Shown here in pieces: positions 26,712-35,418 of a stretch of 64,000 nt of DNA. Source of the stretch: Legionella maceachernii (GTDB lineage Bacteria; Pseudomonadota; Gammaproteobacteria; Legionellales; Legionellaceae). A program made the translations under genes and the position numbers. The number at the start of each line of letters is the position of its first letter. Positions within the stretch are counted from its first letter, which is position 1. The notes under the pieces are model-generated. The model ran no database searches and was not told the DNA's origin. It was given only the letters and a program-made list of their open reading frames with translations. Where the stretch lies: positions 199,898-263,897 of the forward strand of contig NZ_FUXJ01000002.1 in NCBI RefSeq assembly GCF_900167045.1. Direction: 5' to 3'.

Positions 26712-26939
26712 ATGGATAGAGTGATGAACAATGTATTAAAACCTTATCGGAAACTATGGCGTTCTCGAAGAGAGCGAAAAATAGCGGGTATATGCGGTGG
26801 TTTAGCTATTTATTTTAATGTCGACCCTTTTTGGGTGAGGTTTATATTTGTCCTATTTTTTCTTTTAGGAGGCTCTGCATTTCTTGTCTATGTAATTATG
26901 TGGATTCTTATTCCTCTTGAACCCACCGACTGGAGATAA
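26712..26939 (+). CDS. PspC-domain membrane protein
   Basis: A 75-residue protein whose residues 12-70 form a PspC domain: LWRSRRERKIAGICGGLAIYF, then FWVRFIFVLFFLLGGSAFLVY, ending ILIPLEP. PspC domains occur in the phage-shock envelope stress response, and short stand-alone versions are common. No other psp gene is present. The start ATG follows AAGG by seven bases. Confidence 0.85.
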   Translation: MDRVMNNVLKPYRKLWRSRRERKIAGICGGLAIYFNVDPFWVRFIFVLFFLLGGSAFLVYVIMWILIPLEPTDWR

Positions 26940-27157
26940 TCAGTTTAAATTACTCCCATAATTTTAATTCTTGGGTTCTAAACTTGTTAGGCTAATTGTT
27001 AATTCTTTCCTCGTTTATTCTGGATTTAAACCCATCAATAAAAAAACGGGTTAGTTAGATCCCTTAAGAAGTAAGTATATTATGTTTTGATTACAAGCAG
27101 GAAAGGAATTTTTTTGCTAAATATTAAGATAAGGCAATTTACAGCAAGGATATAAAA

Positions 27158-28039
27158 ATTAACAAAGAACATCTCTCTAACCATTCTTTCGCAATAATAG
27201 TAAATAAGGATGCAAAGAATGCTCAGAATGTTGATCAGTACTTGGATGAGTTTTCTCAAGCCAATTTATCCTATCAGCTTCATCAGGTTAATTCCAATAA
27301 TATAGAGGAAAAAATCAGGGAAAGTGCTCAAAAATATCCTTTTTTAATTGTTGGTGGTGGCGATGGCACAATGCGGACTGCTGCGCATTATTGTGCAGGT
27401 AGTAAAATTGTTTTGGGCATCCTCCCCCTAGGAACGTTAAATCATTTTTCAAAAGAATTTAATCTTCCACAGAATCCCAAGGATATGATCAGATGTATCC
27501 ATGAATTTAAGACGACAACCATTGACTTAGCCTCCGTGAATGGAAAGATTTTTGTTAATAATTCTTCGATTGGTATTTATCCAAAATTTGCCAAATTACG
27601 AGATGAATATGCAAAGAAATACAATAAGTGGATTAGTTATTTTCCTAGTTTGATAGAAGTATTAAAAAAGCATGATGTTTTTGAGTCAAGGATTAAAAGT
27701 GCTTCTTTAAATTCCCACATTATAAGCCCATTTTTAATGATAAGTAACAACATTTATTGCTTTGAGTTTCCCTTAACCTTTAAAAGAGACGAATTAACCA
27801 GAGGGTTGTTGGGGCTGTACTATGTACAACACGGTAAAATTGGGTTACTAAGATTAATCAATATCCTCTTTGGAAAAGAAAATAATTTCATCTTTAAAGA
27901 GGTTGGCGATTCATTAGAAATTGATTTCCCTAAGCGGAGTACAATTAGGGTTTCTTTAGATGGTGATTGGGAGGAAATGAAGCCGCCTCTTTACTATCAA
28001 ATTTTGCCTCAATCACTCAGAGTACTGGTGATGTCATGA
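27158..28039 (+). CDS. Diacylglycerol/sphingosine-kinase-like lipid kinase (YegS family)
   Basis: The protein contains the nucleotide-binding GGGDGTMRTAAH motif, the segment LGILPLGTLNHFSKEF, and LDGDWEE near the C-terminus, all typical of the DAGK catalytic family. The expected N-terminal strand (FAIIVNKDAKNAQNV) is encoded upstream of the first conventional start (TTG 27242), in an open frame that has no ATG, GTG or TTG. The best candidate is ATT at 27158, seven bases after AAGGA, giving 293 residues. Starting at 27242 would remove the first strand of the fold. It overlaps the metallophosphoesterase gene by four bases. The lipid substrate is unknown. Confidence 0.75.
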   Translation: MNKEHLSNHSFAIIVNKDAKNAQNVDQYLDEFSQANLSYQLHQVNSNNIEEKIRESAQKYPFLIVGGGDGTMRTAAHYCAGSKIVLGILPLGTLNHFSKEFNLPQNPKDMIRCIHEFKTTTIDLASVNGKIFVNNSSIGIYPKFAKLRDEYAKKYNKWISYFPSLIEVLKKHDVFESRIKSASLNSHIISPFLMISNNIYCFEFPLTFKRDELTRGLLGLYYVQHGKIGLLRLINILFGKENNFIFKEVGDSLEIDFPKRSTIRVSLDGDWEEMKPPLYYQILPQSLRVLVMS

Positions 28040-28800
28040 TGCGTATTGTTCATATTTCAGACCTTCATTTTGGTCTACATGTGGATGCAATTATTGAGCC
28101 TTTTCTTGAGCATTTAAAGGGAATAAGACCGGATGTAATTATTATTTCTGGTGATCTAACCCACCGGGCTCAAAAAAAACAGTACTATTTATTCCAAAAT
28201 TTTTTGCGGCAGTTACCTACGCCTGTTTTAATAGTTCCTGGTAATCATGACATTCCGTTATTCAATTTTTTAGAAAGGTTTTTATCTCCTTTCAAAAAAT
28301 ATAAAAAGTATGTCTCAAAGGAGCTTTTTTCCCATTTTGAAAATGAAGAAATAAGCATATTAGGTGTAAACAGTGCGACACCTTATCGAATAAAAAATGG
28401 TGAGTTTAGTCAAGAAGCGATTCACCGGATTCAGACTTATTTTTCAAAGAAAAATCAACGATTAAACATTCTTTTTTTTCACCATAATTTATATCAGTTT
28501 TCAGGCATGCATCATCCGTTAAATAATGCGGAGCGTTTTATTCAGTATTTGCAGCAAAGCCCGATTCATTTAGTTTGCACCGGACACCTGCATTATGCCA
28601 ATGTTAAAAACATTACCCAAAAAGATAAGATTACCAGCGCTATTTTACATGCTGGAAGCTTATTAAGCCCGCGCAAAAAAGATAATCACAACAGTTTTTA
28701 TATTATTCAAACAGATAAACTCCATTGCCAGGTTGATTTACAGGTATATCATGAAAATGAATTTTTAACAGAAAGCACCTATAGTTATGTGTTTGAATAG
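28036..28800 (+). CDS. Calcineurin-like metallophosphoesterase
   Basis: A 254-residue phosphoesterase with the full metal-binding set: DLHFG (from IVHISDLHFG), GDLTH, GNHD in VPGNHDIP, and later FHHN and GHLH. This pattern resembles the CpdA/Icc and 3',5'-cNMP phosphodiesterase branch, as well as UDP-2,3-diacylglucosamine-hydrolase relatives. Start ATG 28036 is inside the end of the lipid-kinase gene (ATGATG... overlap with its TGA), so the two are translated together, which suggests a shared lipid or nucleotide metabolism. The substrate is not determinable here. Confidence 0.82.
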   Translation: MMRIVHISDLHFGLHVDAIIEPFLEHLKGIRPDVIIISGDLTHRAQKKQYYLFQNFLRQLPTPVLIVPGNHDIPLFNFLERFLSPFKKYKKYVSKELFSHFENEEISILGVNSATPYRIKNGEFSQEAIHRIQTYFSKKNQRLNILFFHHNLYQFSGMHHPLNNAERFIQYLQQSPIHLVCTGHLHYANVKNITQKDKITSAILHAGSLLSPRKKDNHNSFYIIQTDKLHCQVDLQVYHENEFLTESTYSYVFE

Positions 28801-28934
28801 CGCCTCATCGAATAATAATTAGCGATATCGTACTATGGTAATGATCGTCTGCAATGTTCATTATTAGCCTAACTCATTGACATTCATAAACAATTAAGAG
28901 AAAGTTTTTATTAAATAATAAAAAACTCCATTTT

Positions 28935-30842
28935 ATGACGAAGTTAAATTATCAGGCTCTATTAATATCTTTCTCTTTATTGATTAATTCATCGGGTTTT
29001 GCCGAGAGTGATAGTTTTCCATTACCGCCTCGTTTGCTGGGCGATGGTACTACAGGAACCACTACAGGAGCCCGCGGTGATTTAATGGTGCCGTTATTGG
29101 GTAGCGAGCATGGAATAATCTATGGCGATGTGCAGGGAAAATACTATCGTGATGACAGTTGGTTTGGGGGTATTGCCGGTGGTTTTCGCCAAGCTTTTGG
29201 CCGCAATATTCTGGGAGGATATCTATTCGCCGATCGCAGTGAGTCGACCAGCCACAAATATTTCTGGTCGTTAAACCCTGGTATTGAAGCAATATATGCC
29301 CAATGGGATGGACATCTAAATGGTTATTTTCCGGTGGGTTCACGCAGCAAAACTTTTCGTAGCGCCTGGGCCGATGATCTGGGTGATTACCGCTTTGTTA
29401 GTTTTTCAGGACATAAACAATTTGATCATATTTTAGTGGATACAGAAACGGCGGGGCGAGGAGTTGATGCCGAAGTAGGTTACCGTGTTCAATCTTTTAA
29501 TAACCTAAGACTAGCCTTAGGTGGTTATTATTTTAACTTTCACGACATGAAGGAGATGCGCGGTATCATCGGAACGATTGAATACCCATTCACTGATCGA
29601 ATTAGTGTTCTAGCCCAAGATTCTTACGATAATTTGCACAACAATACCTTTATGTTCACCGTGCGAATACGCTTTGGTGCGATTAATCCAAGCGAAGGAC
29701 GCCTGCTTGAACCCATCCGTCGTAATTTGAGTACACTAGACAGTGGTACCGCCATTCCCACCGAGCGAGGATGGGTTGATAATGGCGCGAATCTTGTTGA
29801 GAAAGACCATATTTGGTTCTTTAAACCGGGTGGAGAAATTTTTAATGCTGCCGAAGGATTAAACAATTGCACAGCGGAGAAACCTTGTACAAATACTGAG
29901 ATAACTCAGTCTGAAATTGATACAATTAGTGCCCTCGATCCTATTGATACCCTTGATTTAGCAACGGGTTATTATTTATTAGATACTTCAGCCACTGAGC
30001 GAATTCGTTTAAATCCTGGCCAATCGATTGACGGCAGAACATTTGATTTTAAAAAGCCAGCCTTTGGAAATGAAAGACCAATGGGTGTGGGTGGTATCGA
30101 TGCGTTCGGTAGTAATATAAGTAATATTATCCTAGTTAATCAAATTGGCTATTCTGCATTTGCTTTTTCTCAAGAAATATATATACCGCAGATAACTACT
30201 TCTCAGCGAGTAGGCTTGAGGTTAAACGGAAATAATTCGCTTGTGAATTCCACCATAGGTACACCGAATGATCTAAATGGTTATAGTACTGGGGTTAGAG
30301 TCGACAATGCCACTTCTGCGTTAATCATTGGGAGTGAAATTAATGCTGGCGGAGTGAATGTCCCTGTAAGAGGGGTGGATTCCCGAAATGCAGTTTTGGA
30401 TATTCGTAATTCAATCATTAATGTAAGGGCACATACCCCGGGTGATAATAGCAGAACTACGGGTATAGGCGCTGAGCTCACACAAAGGAGTAAATTTACT
30501 TCACAAAACGTGAATTATAATGTTAGCGTAACTTCTCCTGGGAGGGGACTATTGGTAGCGGAAGGGATTGGCGCGCGCGATCAAAGTACGATGAATGTGA
30601 TTGCAAACATTTTTAACGTTAGTGCCCTGTCTCCAGGAAATAGTGATCCTACCGCAGCAATTGGTATTATTAACGCAACGTTTGCTCGATCAGGTGTTGA
30701 AAGCTTTTCTCAGGTGATCGGTAATTTATTCCTATTAACTGCAACGGGAGGAAATGCAAGAGTAGATCGAATCCTAAGCAATTCAGGAGCAATTGGATTG
30801 ATTGAAAATGAGAATTACTTTCTTTTTCCCCAGAGGAATTAA
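28935..30842 (+). CDS. Inverse autotransporter (intimin/invasin-type barrel) with beta-helix-like passenger
   Basis: A 635-residue outer-membrane protein. A signal peptide (LISFSLLINSSGFAES) precedes an inverse-autotransporter barrel at residues ~45-260, with GDVQGKYYRDDSWFGGIAGGF, NILGGYLFADRSES and GVDAEVGYRV. The C-terminal ~350 residues are rich in Asn, Ile, Val and Gly with repeated NSTIG, IIGSEINAGG and ILDIRNSIIN-type strands, as in right-handed beta-helices. Intimin-like proteins expose their C-terminal part on the cell surface, often for adhesion. No Ig-like domains typical of invasin are apparent. The gene stands alone and ends before a bidirectional hairpin. Confidence 0.8.
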   Translation: MTKLNYQALLISFSLLINSSGFAESDSFPLPPRLLGDGTTGTTTGARGDLMVPLLGSEHGIIYGDVQGKYYRDDSWFGGIAGGFRQAFGRNILGGYLFADRSESTSHKYFWSLNPGIEAIYAQWDGHLNGYFPVGSRSKTFRSAWADDLGDYRFVSFSGHKQFDHILVDTETAGRGVDAEVGYRVQSFNNLRLALGGYYFNFHDMKEMRGIIGTIEYPFTDRISVLAQDSYDNLHNNTFMFTVRIRFGAINPSEGRLLEPIRRNLSTLDSGTAIPTERGWVDNGANLVEKDHIWFFKPGGEIFNAAEGLNNCTAEKPCTNTEITQSEIDTISALDPIDTLDLATGYYLLDTSATERIRLNPGQSIDGRTFDFKKPAFGNERPMGVGGIDAFGSNISNIILVNQIGYSAFAFSQEIYIPQITTSQRVGLRLNGNNSLVNSTIGTPNDLNGYSTGVRVDNATSALIIGSEINAGGVNVPVRGVDSRNAVLDIRNSIINVRAHTPGDNSRTTGIGAELTQRSKFTSQNVNYNVSVTSPGRGLLVAEGIGARDQSTMNVIANIFNVSALSPGNSDPTAAIGIINATFARSGVESFSQVIGNLFLLTATGGNARVDRILSNSGAIGLIENENYFLFPQRN

Positions 30843-30887
30843 GGAATTGCATTGGCTCGCGAAGATTTTGGAAACGGAAAAAGAGAA

Positions 30888-30926
30888 AGCCTAGTTACCG
30901 CAATGCGATAACTAGGCTGGTTTTGT
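30888..30926. terminator. Bidirectional terminator hairpin
   Basis: A perfect ten-base stem AGCCTAGTTA/TAACTAGGCT with an eleven-base loop lies between two convergent genes. It is followed by GGTTTTGTT on the plus strand and, read on the minus strand, by TTCTCTTTTT. Confidence 0.75.
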
Positions 30927-30946
30927 TGATTTCTTTCAACAATTAA

Positions 30947-31225
30947 TTAAACACCATAATTTGGGTTATCGGGTGTTTGTTCGGGAGAGTTGGTTTTAAA
31001 AGGTATTCCGGTTTTAAAGAAGAAGCTTGGAAAATAAGAATGTTTCTTCTCGTTCTTCATGTTCAGCTCCGAATTGAATATGGGCAAATCACTCCATAAT
31101 TCCTCGTCTTCAACTATAGTCAATCCGTCGCAATCCATATCACTTTCTTTAGTCAATCCGTCGCAATCGATATCAGTTTCTTCTAGGGTTTCCGGCACAT
31201 CAACAGAATCAAACTGTTTCTCCAT
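30947..31225 (-). CDS. Acidic C-terminal piece of the frameshifted dioxygenase gene
   Basis: Ninety-two residues from an internal ATG. The frame is in fact open back to the seven-T run at 31313-31319, where removing one base joins it to the upstream dioxygenase. The peptide is strongly acidic and contains the duplicated motif DIDCDGLTKESDMDCDGLT, then VEDEELWSDLP. It has no ribosome site of its own that stands out. It is best read as the C-terminal tail of the neighbouring gene, now out of frame, or as a tail expressed only after a +1 shift. Confidence 0.5.
   Translation of the reverse strand: MEKQFDSVDVPETLEETDIDCDGLTKESDMDCDGLTIVEDEELWSDLPIFNSELNMKNEKKHSYFPSFFFKTGIPFKTNSPEQTPDNPNYGV
31118..31183. 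repeat. Tandem 33-bp coding duplication
   Basis: Two near-identical 33-base units, each beginning AGTCAATCCGTCGCAATC, encode the duplicated DCDGLT motif in the acidic tail. Confidence 0.85.
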
Positions 31226-31304
31226 AGGATCAGGAGTGTCCTTTCCGTTTTCTATTTCAAAAATAGCACTGTCTTCGTCATCAGTATCTTCAAATACAAG
31301 TGGA

Positions 31305-32144
31305 TCAACAAGTTTTTTTCAGTGCTTCTCCTTTGGTAAAACCAATAATTGATATCCGATGCCATCCGCGGTTGTCTTGTTCATTTAAAGGGACTAATTT
31401 GGTGTTACAATGAAAATACCGTTCAAAATCCCATAACAGCACATCCCCTTCTTTTAAATCGAAATAAATGCCTTCAAAAAAATTGGAACCCTCTTGTGAA
31501 ATTCCGCAAACGCCGGGGAAGAAAGTATAGCCACCTTCATAGTTACGTTGAATTTCTCCGTTAGGATTTTTAACTGACGGATAAATAACCGTAAGCGGAT
31601 TTAATATAGGGTATGGAAATTTGTTTTGATCCACATGAACTGTGGTTTGTTTATCAAAATTGGCTTCAGCTGTTATAAGATAATTTGATCCCTTGATTAA
31701 AAAAGCAGAAGCAAAGCTCATTGCTCGACTTAATGTCTTATATTCAACGGGTGCACATTCAGCGTAAATTTTTTCAGCCACTTCAAAGACGGAGGCTAAC
31801 CCGTCTTTGATAGCAAATTTAGCCTCAGAAAATTGTGTAGGTCTTACTCTTTGAAGTTGTTTCCCAAGCACACCAAATGGAGCTGAGCGAATATTATTAT
31901 GAAAGTTTTCTTTATTTTCTCTTTTTTTAATATTTTCTGCAGAAGAAGCCGCGCCCATTCTTGAGAGTTGATTTAAAGTCACAGAGGTTAATTCCTCACG
32001 CAATTTGTCCCCAATCTTATGAAAAGGGATTGCATTAACACGATAAACGCCAATCAATTTACCATTTTTATCATAAAAATTAGTATCTTTTTCAATCTTT
32101 AGGGAATTAGGAAATGGCTCATCAAACGTATCATTGCTTTTCAT
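31305..32144 (-). CDS. Tet/JBP-like 2-oxoglutarate Fe(II) dioxygenase, frameshifted near its 3' end
   Basis: A 279-residue protein whose second half fits the Tet/JBP type of 2OG-Fe(II) dioxygenase. It has the metal pair HVD at residues 170-172, a GGYTFFP strand at 204-210, FDLKEGDVLLWDF leading to the distal His245, and Arg263 in WHRISIIGF as likely 2OG ligand. The first 100 residues are polar and of unknown role. The stop at 31305 follows a run of seven A (minus strand); with six A the frame would continue about 120 further codons into the acidic tail (to 30947). The frameshift leaves the catalytic motifs intact. Whether it oxidises nucleic-acid bases, a protein or something else is not known. 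No neighbours suggest a pathway. Confidence 0.65.
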   Translation of the reverse strand: MKSNDTFDEPFPNSLKIEKDTNFYDKNGKLIGVYRVNAIPFHKIGDKLREELTSVTLNQLSRMGAASSAENIKKRENKENFHNNIRSAPFGVLGKQLQRVRPTQFSEAKFAIKDGLASVFEVAEKIYAECAPVEYKTLSRAMSFASAFLIKGSNYLITAEANFDKQTTVHVDQNKFPYPILNPLTVIYPSVKNPNGEIQRNYEGGYTFFPGVCGISQEGSNFFEGIYFDLKEGDVLLWDFERYFHCNTKLVPLNEQDNRGWHRISIIGFTKGEALKKTC

Positions 32145-32396
32145 TGTTCGATTAGGATTATTATCCAGAGTAATCGAACGAAGTAAATTTAAATATCGGT
32201 GAAAAAATTTAAGATACGGTAGTGTGTAAGAAAACTAGAGGGCTTTGCCTCGAGAACATTGACCTTGACTAATAAATCTAAGAATTATCTCAGAATAGGG
32301 GAAAAATATGAGGTAAGAAATAGTTTAATATTTTGACATAATGCATATATTTAGATACAATATAGCGTTTTTGTAAGCTTACCAAAAGGTTGCTCC

Positions 32397-35309
32397 ATGA
32401 CCAAAACTCTCGATAATTCTTTTTCTTTACTACCCACCGATTTTTTTACCCCTCTACCCACGGAAATTTTAGCAAAAATCTATTCCAATTTAGATATGAA
32501 ATCCCTTTTACGCATCTGGCGAACAGGTAGTAGAGCACAGCAAAGGGCGATAGAGTTTTTTTTATTTTTCGAGAAGCATGATGCAGATAAAAATGCCACA
32601 TTTTTTGATGGCCAGCTGATTATACTCACCATGCTTTATAAATCGAGCATTCTATTAGGAAGTATCGAAAGCAATTATTGGAATGAGTTGGTCAAAAAAT
32701 TTTCTGATAAATTGAAAAACCCTCAATTAAGTTTGTCTGATCGGTTACGCGGTTTAAAACTATTGGGCAGTATTAGGAAAGTTTCTTTAAACATTACTTT
32801 GATAGAACCTAAACTGAGTAACAATGATTCGGATACATGGCAGGCAGCGTTCAATTCTTTAATAACATTTAGCCCTGCTTTGGATAAAAAATCACGTGTG
32901 ATGGTTGTTGAGAATCTTATAAGCAAACTTAATTACACAGATTGGCAAGAAAGTCGAGAAGCAATCAATGACTTAGTAGCGAGCGCACCGGCTTTAAAGA
33001 AACAAATGTTAGCAACATTTATTGAATTTTCCATCAACAAAATCATTGATGATGAAGATGTCGCAGCACATAACAGAGTCTCAGAGAGCTTAAAAAAAAT
33101 GATGCTTGGTTTGGATAAAGAAACGCTTGCAGTACTTGCTGAATCGCTTGTGAAGAAACTCGATAATCAAAATTCAAGTAATCGTCAAGGGATGGCATTA
33201 TACTACCTGACAGCAATCGTACCTGCTTTAGGGAAAGAGAAGTTCGCAAAGCTTGTTGAACCGGTAAAACAGTGCCTTAATCATTCTCATTCAGGTGTTC
33301 GCCAATTCGCATTAAAATGCTTGGTTACAATGGTACCTACTTTAGAGAAAGAAGTATTGTCTACGCTGGTTGGGCCTGTTAAGAACGAGCTCAATGACAA
33401 CGATCTGTCTGTTTGTAAAAATGCATTACGATGCCTAATGGCGATGATACCGGCTTTAGAAAAAGAAACGGTAACAATGCTTGTTGAACCCGTCAAAAAT
33501 AGCCTCAACAACTCCAATCCGGAGGTCCGCCAATTTGCATTAACAGGCTTAGCAGCAATGGCACCTGCTTTAGAAAAAGACGTATTGGCCGCACTCGTCA
33601 AACCTATCGAAAATCAACTCAGTGACCAAGAGTGGCCTGTTTGCAAAAAAGCATTACGCTGCTTGACAGTGATGATCCCTGCTTTAGAAAAAGAAACGAT
33701 AGCAAAGCTAGTTGAACCTGTCCAAAATTGTCTAGATGACTCAGATTTTTTTGTTCGCGAATCGGTAGTAAATTGTTTGGTTGTAATGATACCTGCCTTA
33801 GAGAAGGAGACACAGGAAATCCTAGTGGCGTTTGTTTTCCAAAAAGCATTAAATTGCTTAAGCACAGTAGTACCTAGTCTAAGGAAAGAAACATTGGGGC
33901 TGTTCATTGAACCGCTTAAAAACAAACTGGCTGATCCAAGTCCTTGTATTCAGCAAGCCGCATTAGATTGCCTAGCGGCAATTGCACCTGCTTTGGAGAA
34001 AGAATCATTGCCCCCGCTTATCGAGTTGGTTAAAAACAAGCTCAATGACAAAAAACCTGCTGTCTGCCAAAAAGCATTAGGATGCGTAATAGCAATGATA
34101 CCGGTTTTAGAAAAAGAAATGATTGCAACCCTAGTGGAACCAGTCAAAAATTGCCTCAATCATTCCAATTCAGATTTTCATCAATCGGCATTAAATTGCT
34201 TAGCAGCAATGGCACCGTCTTTAGCGAACGAAACGTTAGCAGCTCTTTTCGAACCAGTTTTAAACAAAATCAATGATCAAGATTGGATTCAGGAGACAGC
34301 ATTCAAATGCTTAAAAACAATGGTAGCTGGACTAGAGAAAGAGAGACTAGTAATGTTTGTGCAGCTTGTAATAACTAAGCTCAATGGGCAAGATTGGTTC
34401 ATCCGCCAAAAAGTATTAAACTACTTAGTAACAAAAGAACGGCTTACTGAATTAACCAAAGAAACACTTGCAACATTTATTGAGCTGATTACAAACAAAC
34501 TCAATGACCAAGATCCAAATATTGTTCATGCTGCATTGATTTGTTTAACAGCAATGGTACCCGTTTTAAAAGAAAATTTAGAACCTTTCGTTGAGCCGGT
34601 TATCAATAAATTCAATGACCCAATTTGGTATGTTTCTCAGGACGCATTAAATTGCTTAGCTGCATTGCTACCTATGTTAGAGAAAGAAGCGTTAGCTAGA
34701 GTTCTTGAACCTGTAATAAACACTCTTGATGCTGTAAATTCAACAGGCTGCCAAACCGCATTACAATGTTTAAAACGAATAATACCGGCTTTAGAGGCAG
34801 AGGTGCTAGCAGCATTGGTTGAAACTTTCAAAAATGATCTAGAGGATGAAGATGAGGATATTCGCAGGGCTTCCTTATATTATTTAGAAAAAATAGCCTC
34901 TGCTTTAGAGAGAGAAACGTTAGAGACTTTAATTGAACCTGTTAAAAATAGACTTGACGATCGAGATCCATTGGTACGTAAAGCCGCATTAGGTTGCTTA
35001 GCGGCCATGGTACCTGCTTTAGGGAAAGAAAGTTTATTAGCTTTTATTAATCCGATTCAAAATAAACTTAATGATCAGTCAGAGTGGGTTCGTGAATCAG
35101 CGTGTTCACTACTCGTTCTTTTATTCGTTACCCTTGATGGGGCACAAGAGGAAACTTTAAACATAAATAGTTTTCCGCAGCCTACGAATGAAGCGTTATT
35201 AATTCATGCCATCTCAGAGTGGATTGAACAAATAAGGAAAGTCCAAAATCAAGAAAACGTGAGTTTTCCCCTTAGCAAGAGTGCTACCCTCCCAATCAAT
35301 GCCTTTTGA
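32397..35309 (+). CDS. F-box and HEAT-repeat protein (candidate host-directed effector)
   Basis: A 970-residue protein. Residues ~17-55 form an F-box-like motif (PLPTEILAKIYSNLDMKSLL, then RIWRTGSRAQQ). Most of the rest is a HEAT/armadillo-type solenoid of about twenty units of roughly 39 residues, with the recurring pattern PALEKETLA.LVEPVKN.L.D and VR..AL.CLAAM. F-box proteins recruit Skp1-Cullin ubiquitin ligases in eukaryotes, and Legionella Dot/Icm effectors are known to use F-boxes. There is no signal peptide. Bacterial HEAT proteins without the F-box exist, so the N-terminal motif decides the interpretation; a structure prediction of the first 60 residues would test it. Confidence 0.75.
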   Translation: MTKTLDNSFSLLPTDFFTPLPTEILAKIYSNLDMKSLLRIWRTGSRAQQRAIEFFLFFEKHDADKNATFFDGQLIILTMLYKSSILLGSIESNYWNELVKKFSDKLKNPQLSLSDRLRGLKLLGSIRKVSLNITLIEPKLSNNDSDTWQAAFNSLITFSPALDKKSRVMVVENLISKLNYTDWQESREAINDLVASAPALKKQMLATFIEFSINKIIDDEDVAAHNRVSESLKKMMLGLDKETLAVLAESLVKKLDNQNSSNRQGMALYYLTAIVPALGKEKFAKLVEPVKQCLNHSHSGVRQFALKCLVTMVPTLEKEVLSTLVGPVKNELNDNDLSVCKNALRCLMAMIPALEKETVTMLVEPVKNSLNNSNPEVRQFALTGLAAMAPALEKDVLAALVKPIENQLSDQEWPVCKKALRCLTVMIPALEKETIAKLVEPVQNCLDDSDFFVRESVVNCLVVMIPALEKETQEILVAFVFQKALNCLSTVVPSLRKETLGLFIEPLKNKLADPSPCIQQAALDCLAAIAPALEKESLPPLIELVKNKLNDKKPAVCQKALGCVIAMIPVLEKEMIATLVEPVKNCLNHSNSDFHQSALNCLAAMAPSLANETLAALFEPVLNKINDQDWIQETAFKCLKTMVAGLEKERLVMFVQLVITKLNGQDWFIRQKVLNYLVTKERLTELTKETLATFIELITNKLNDQDPNIVHAALICLTAMVPVLKENLEPFVEPVINKFNDPIWYVSQDALNCLAALLPMLEKEALARVLEPVINTLDAVNSTGCQTALQCLKRIIPALEAEVLAALVETFKNDLEDEDEDIRRASLYYLEKIASALERETLETLIEPVKNRLDDRDPLVRKAALGCLAAMVPALGKESLLAFINPIQNKLNDQSEWVRESACSLLVLLFVTLDGAQEETLNINSFPQPTNEALLIHAISEWIEQIRKVQNQENVSFPLSKSATLPINAF

Positions 35310-35418
35310 AGGATCATGGGTATATACCTGCAGTATTCATATGAGGAGTAGGCATGATTAGGCAACGTTCCTGAATTTTTTTAGACAAAATTTAATCTTG
35401 AATTGAGCCTATAGAAAC

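Noticed and set aside
31305-31325. Programmed -1 slippage on the A-rich heptamer of the dioxygenase gene
   Set aside because: Joining to the acidic tail needs +1 (or -2), not -1; the -1 frame does not lead into the tail.
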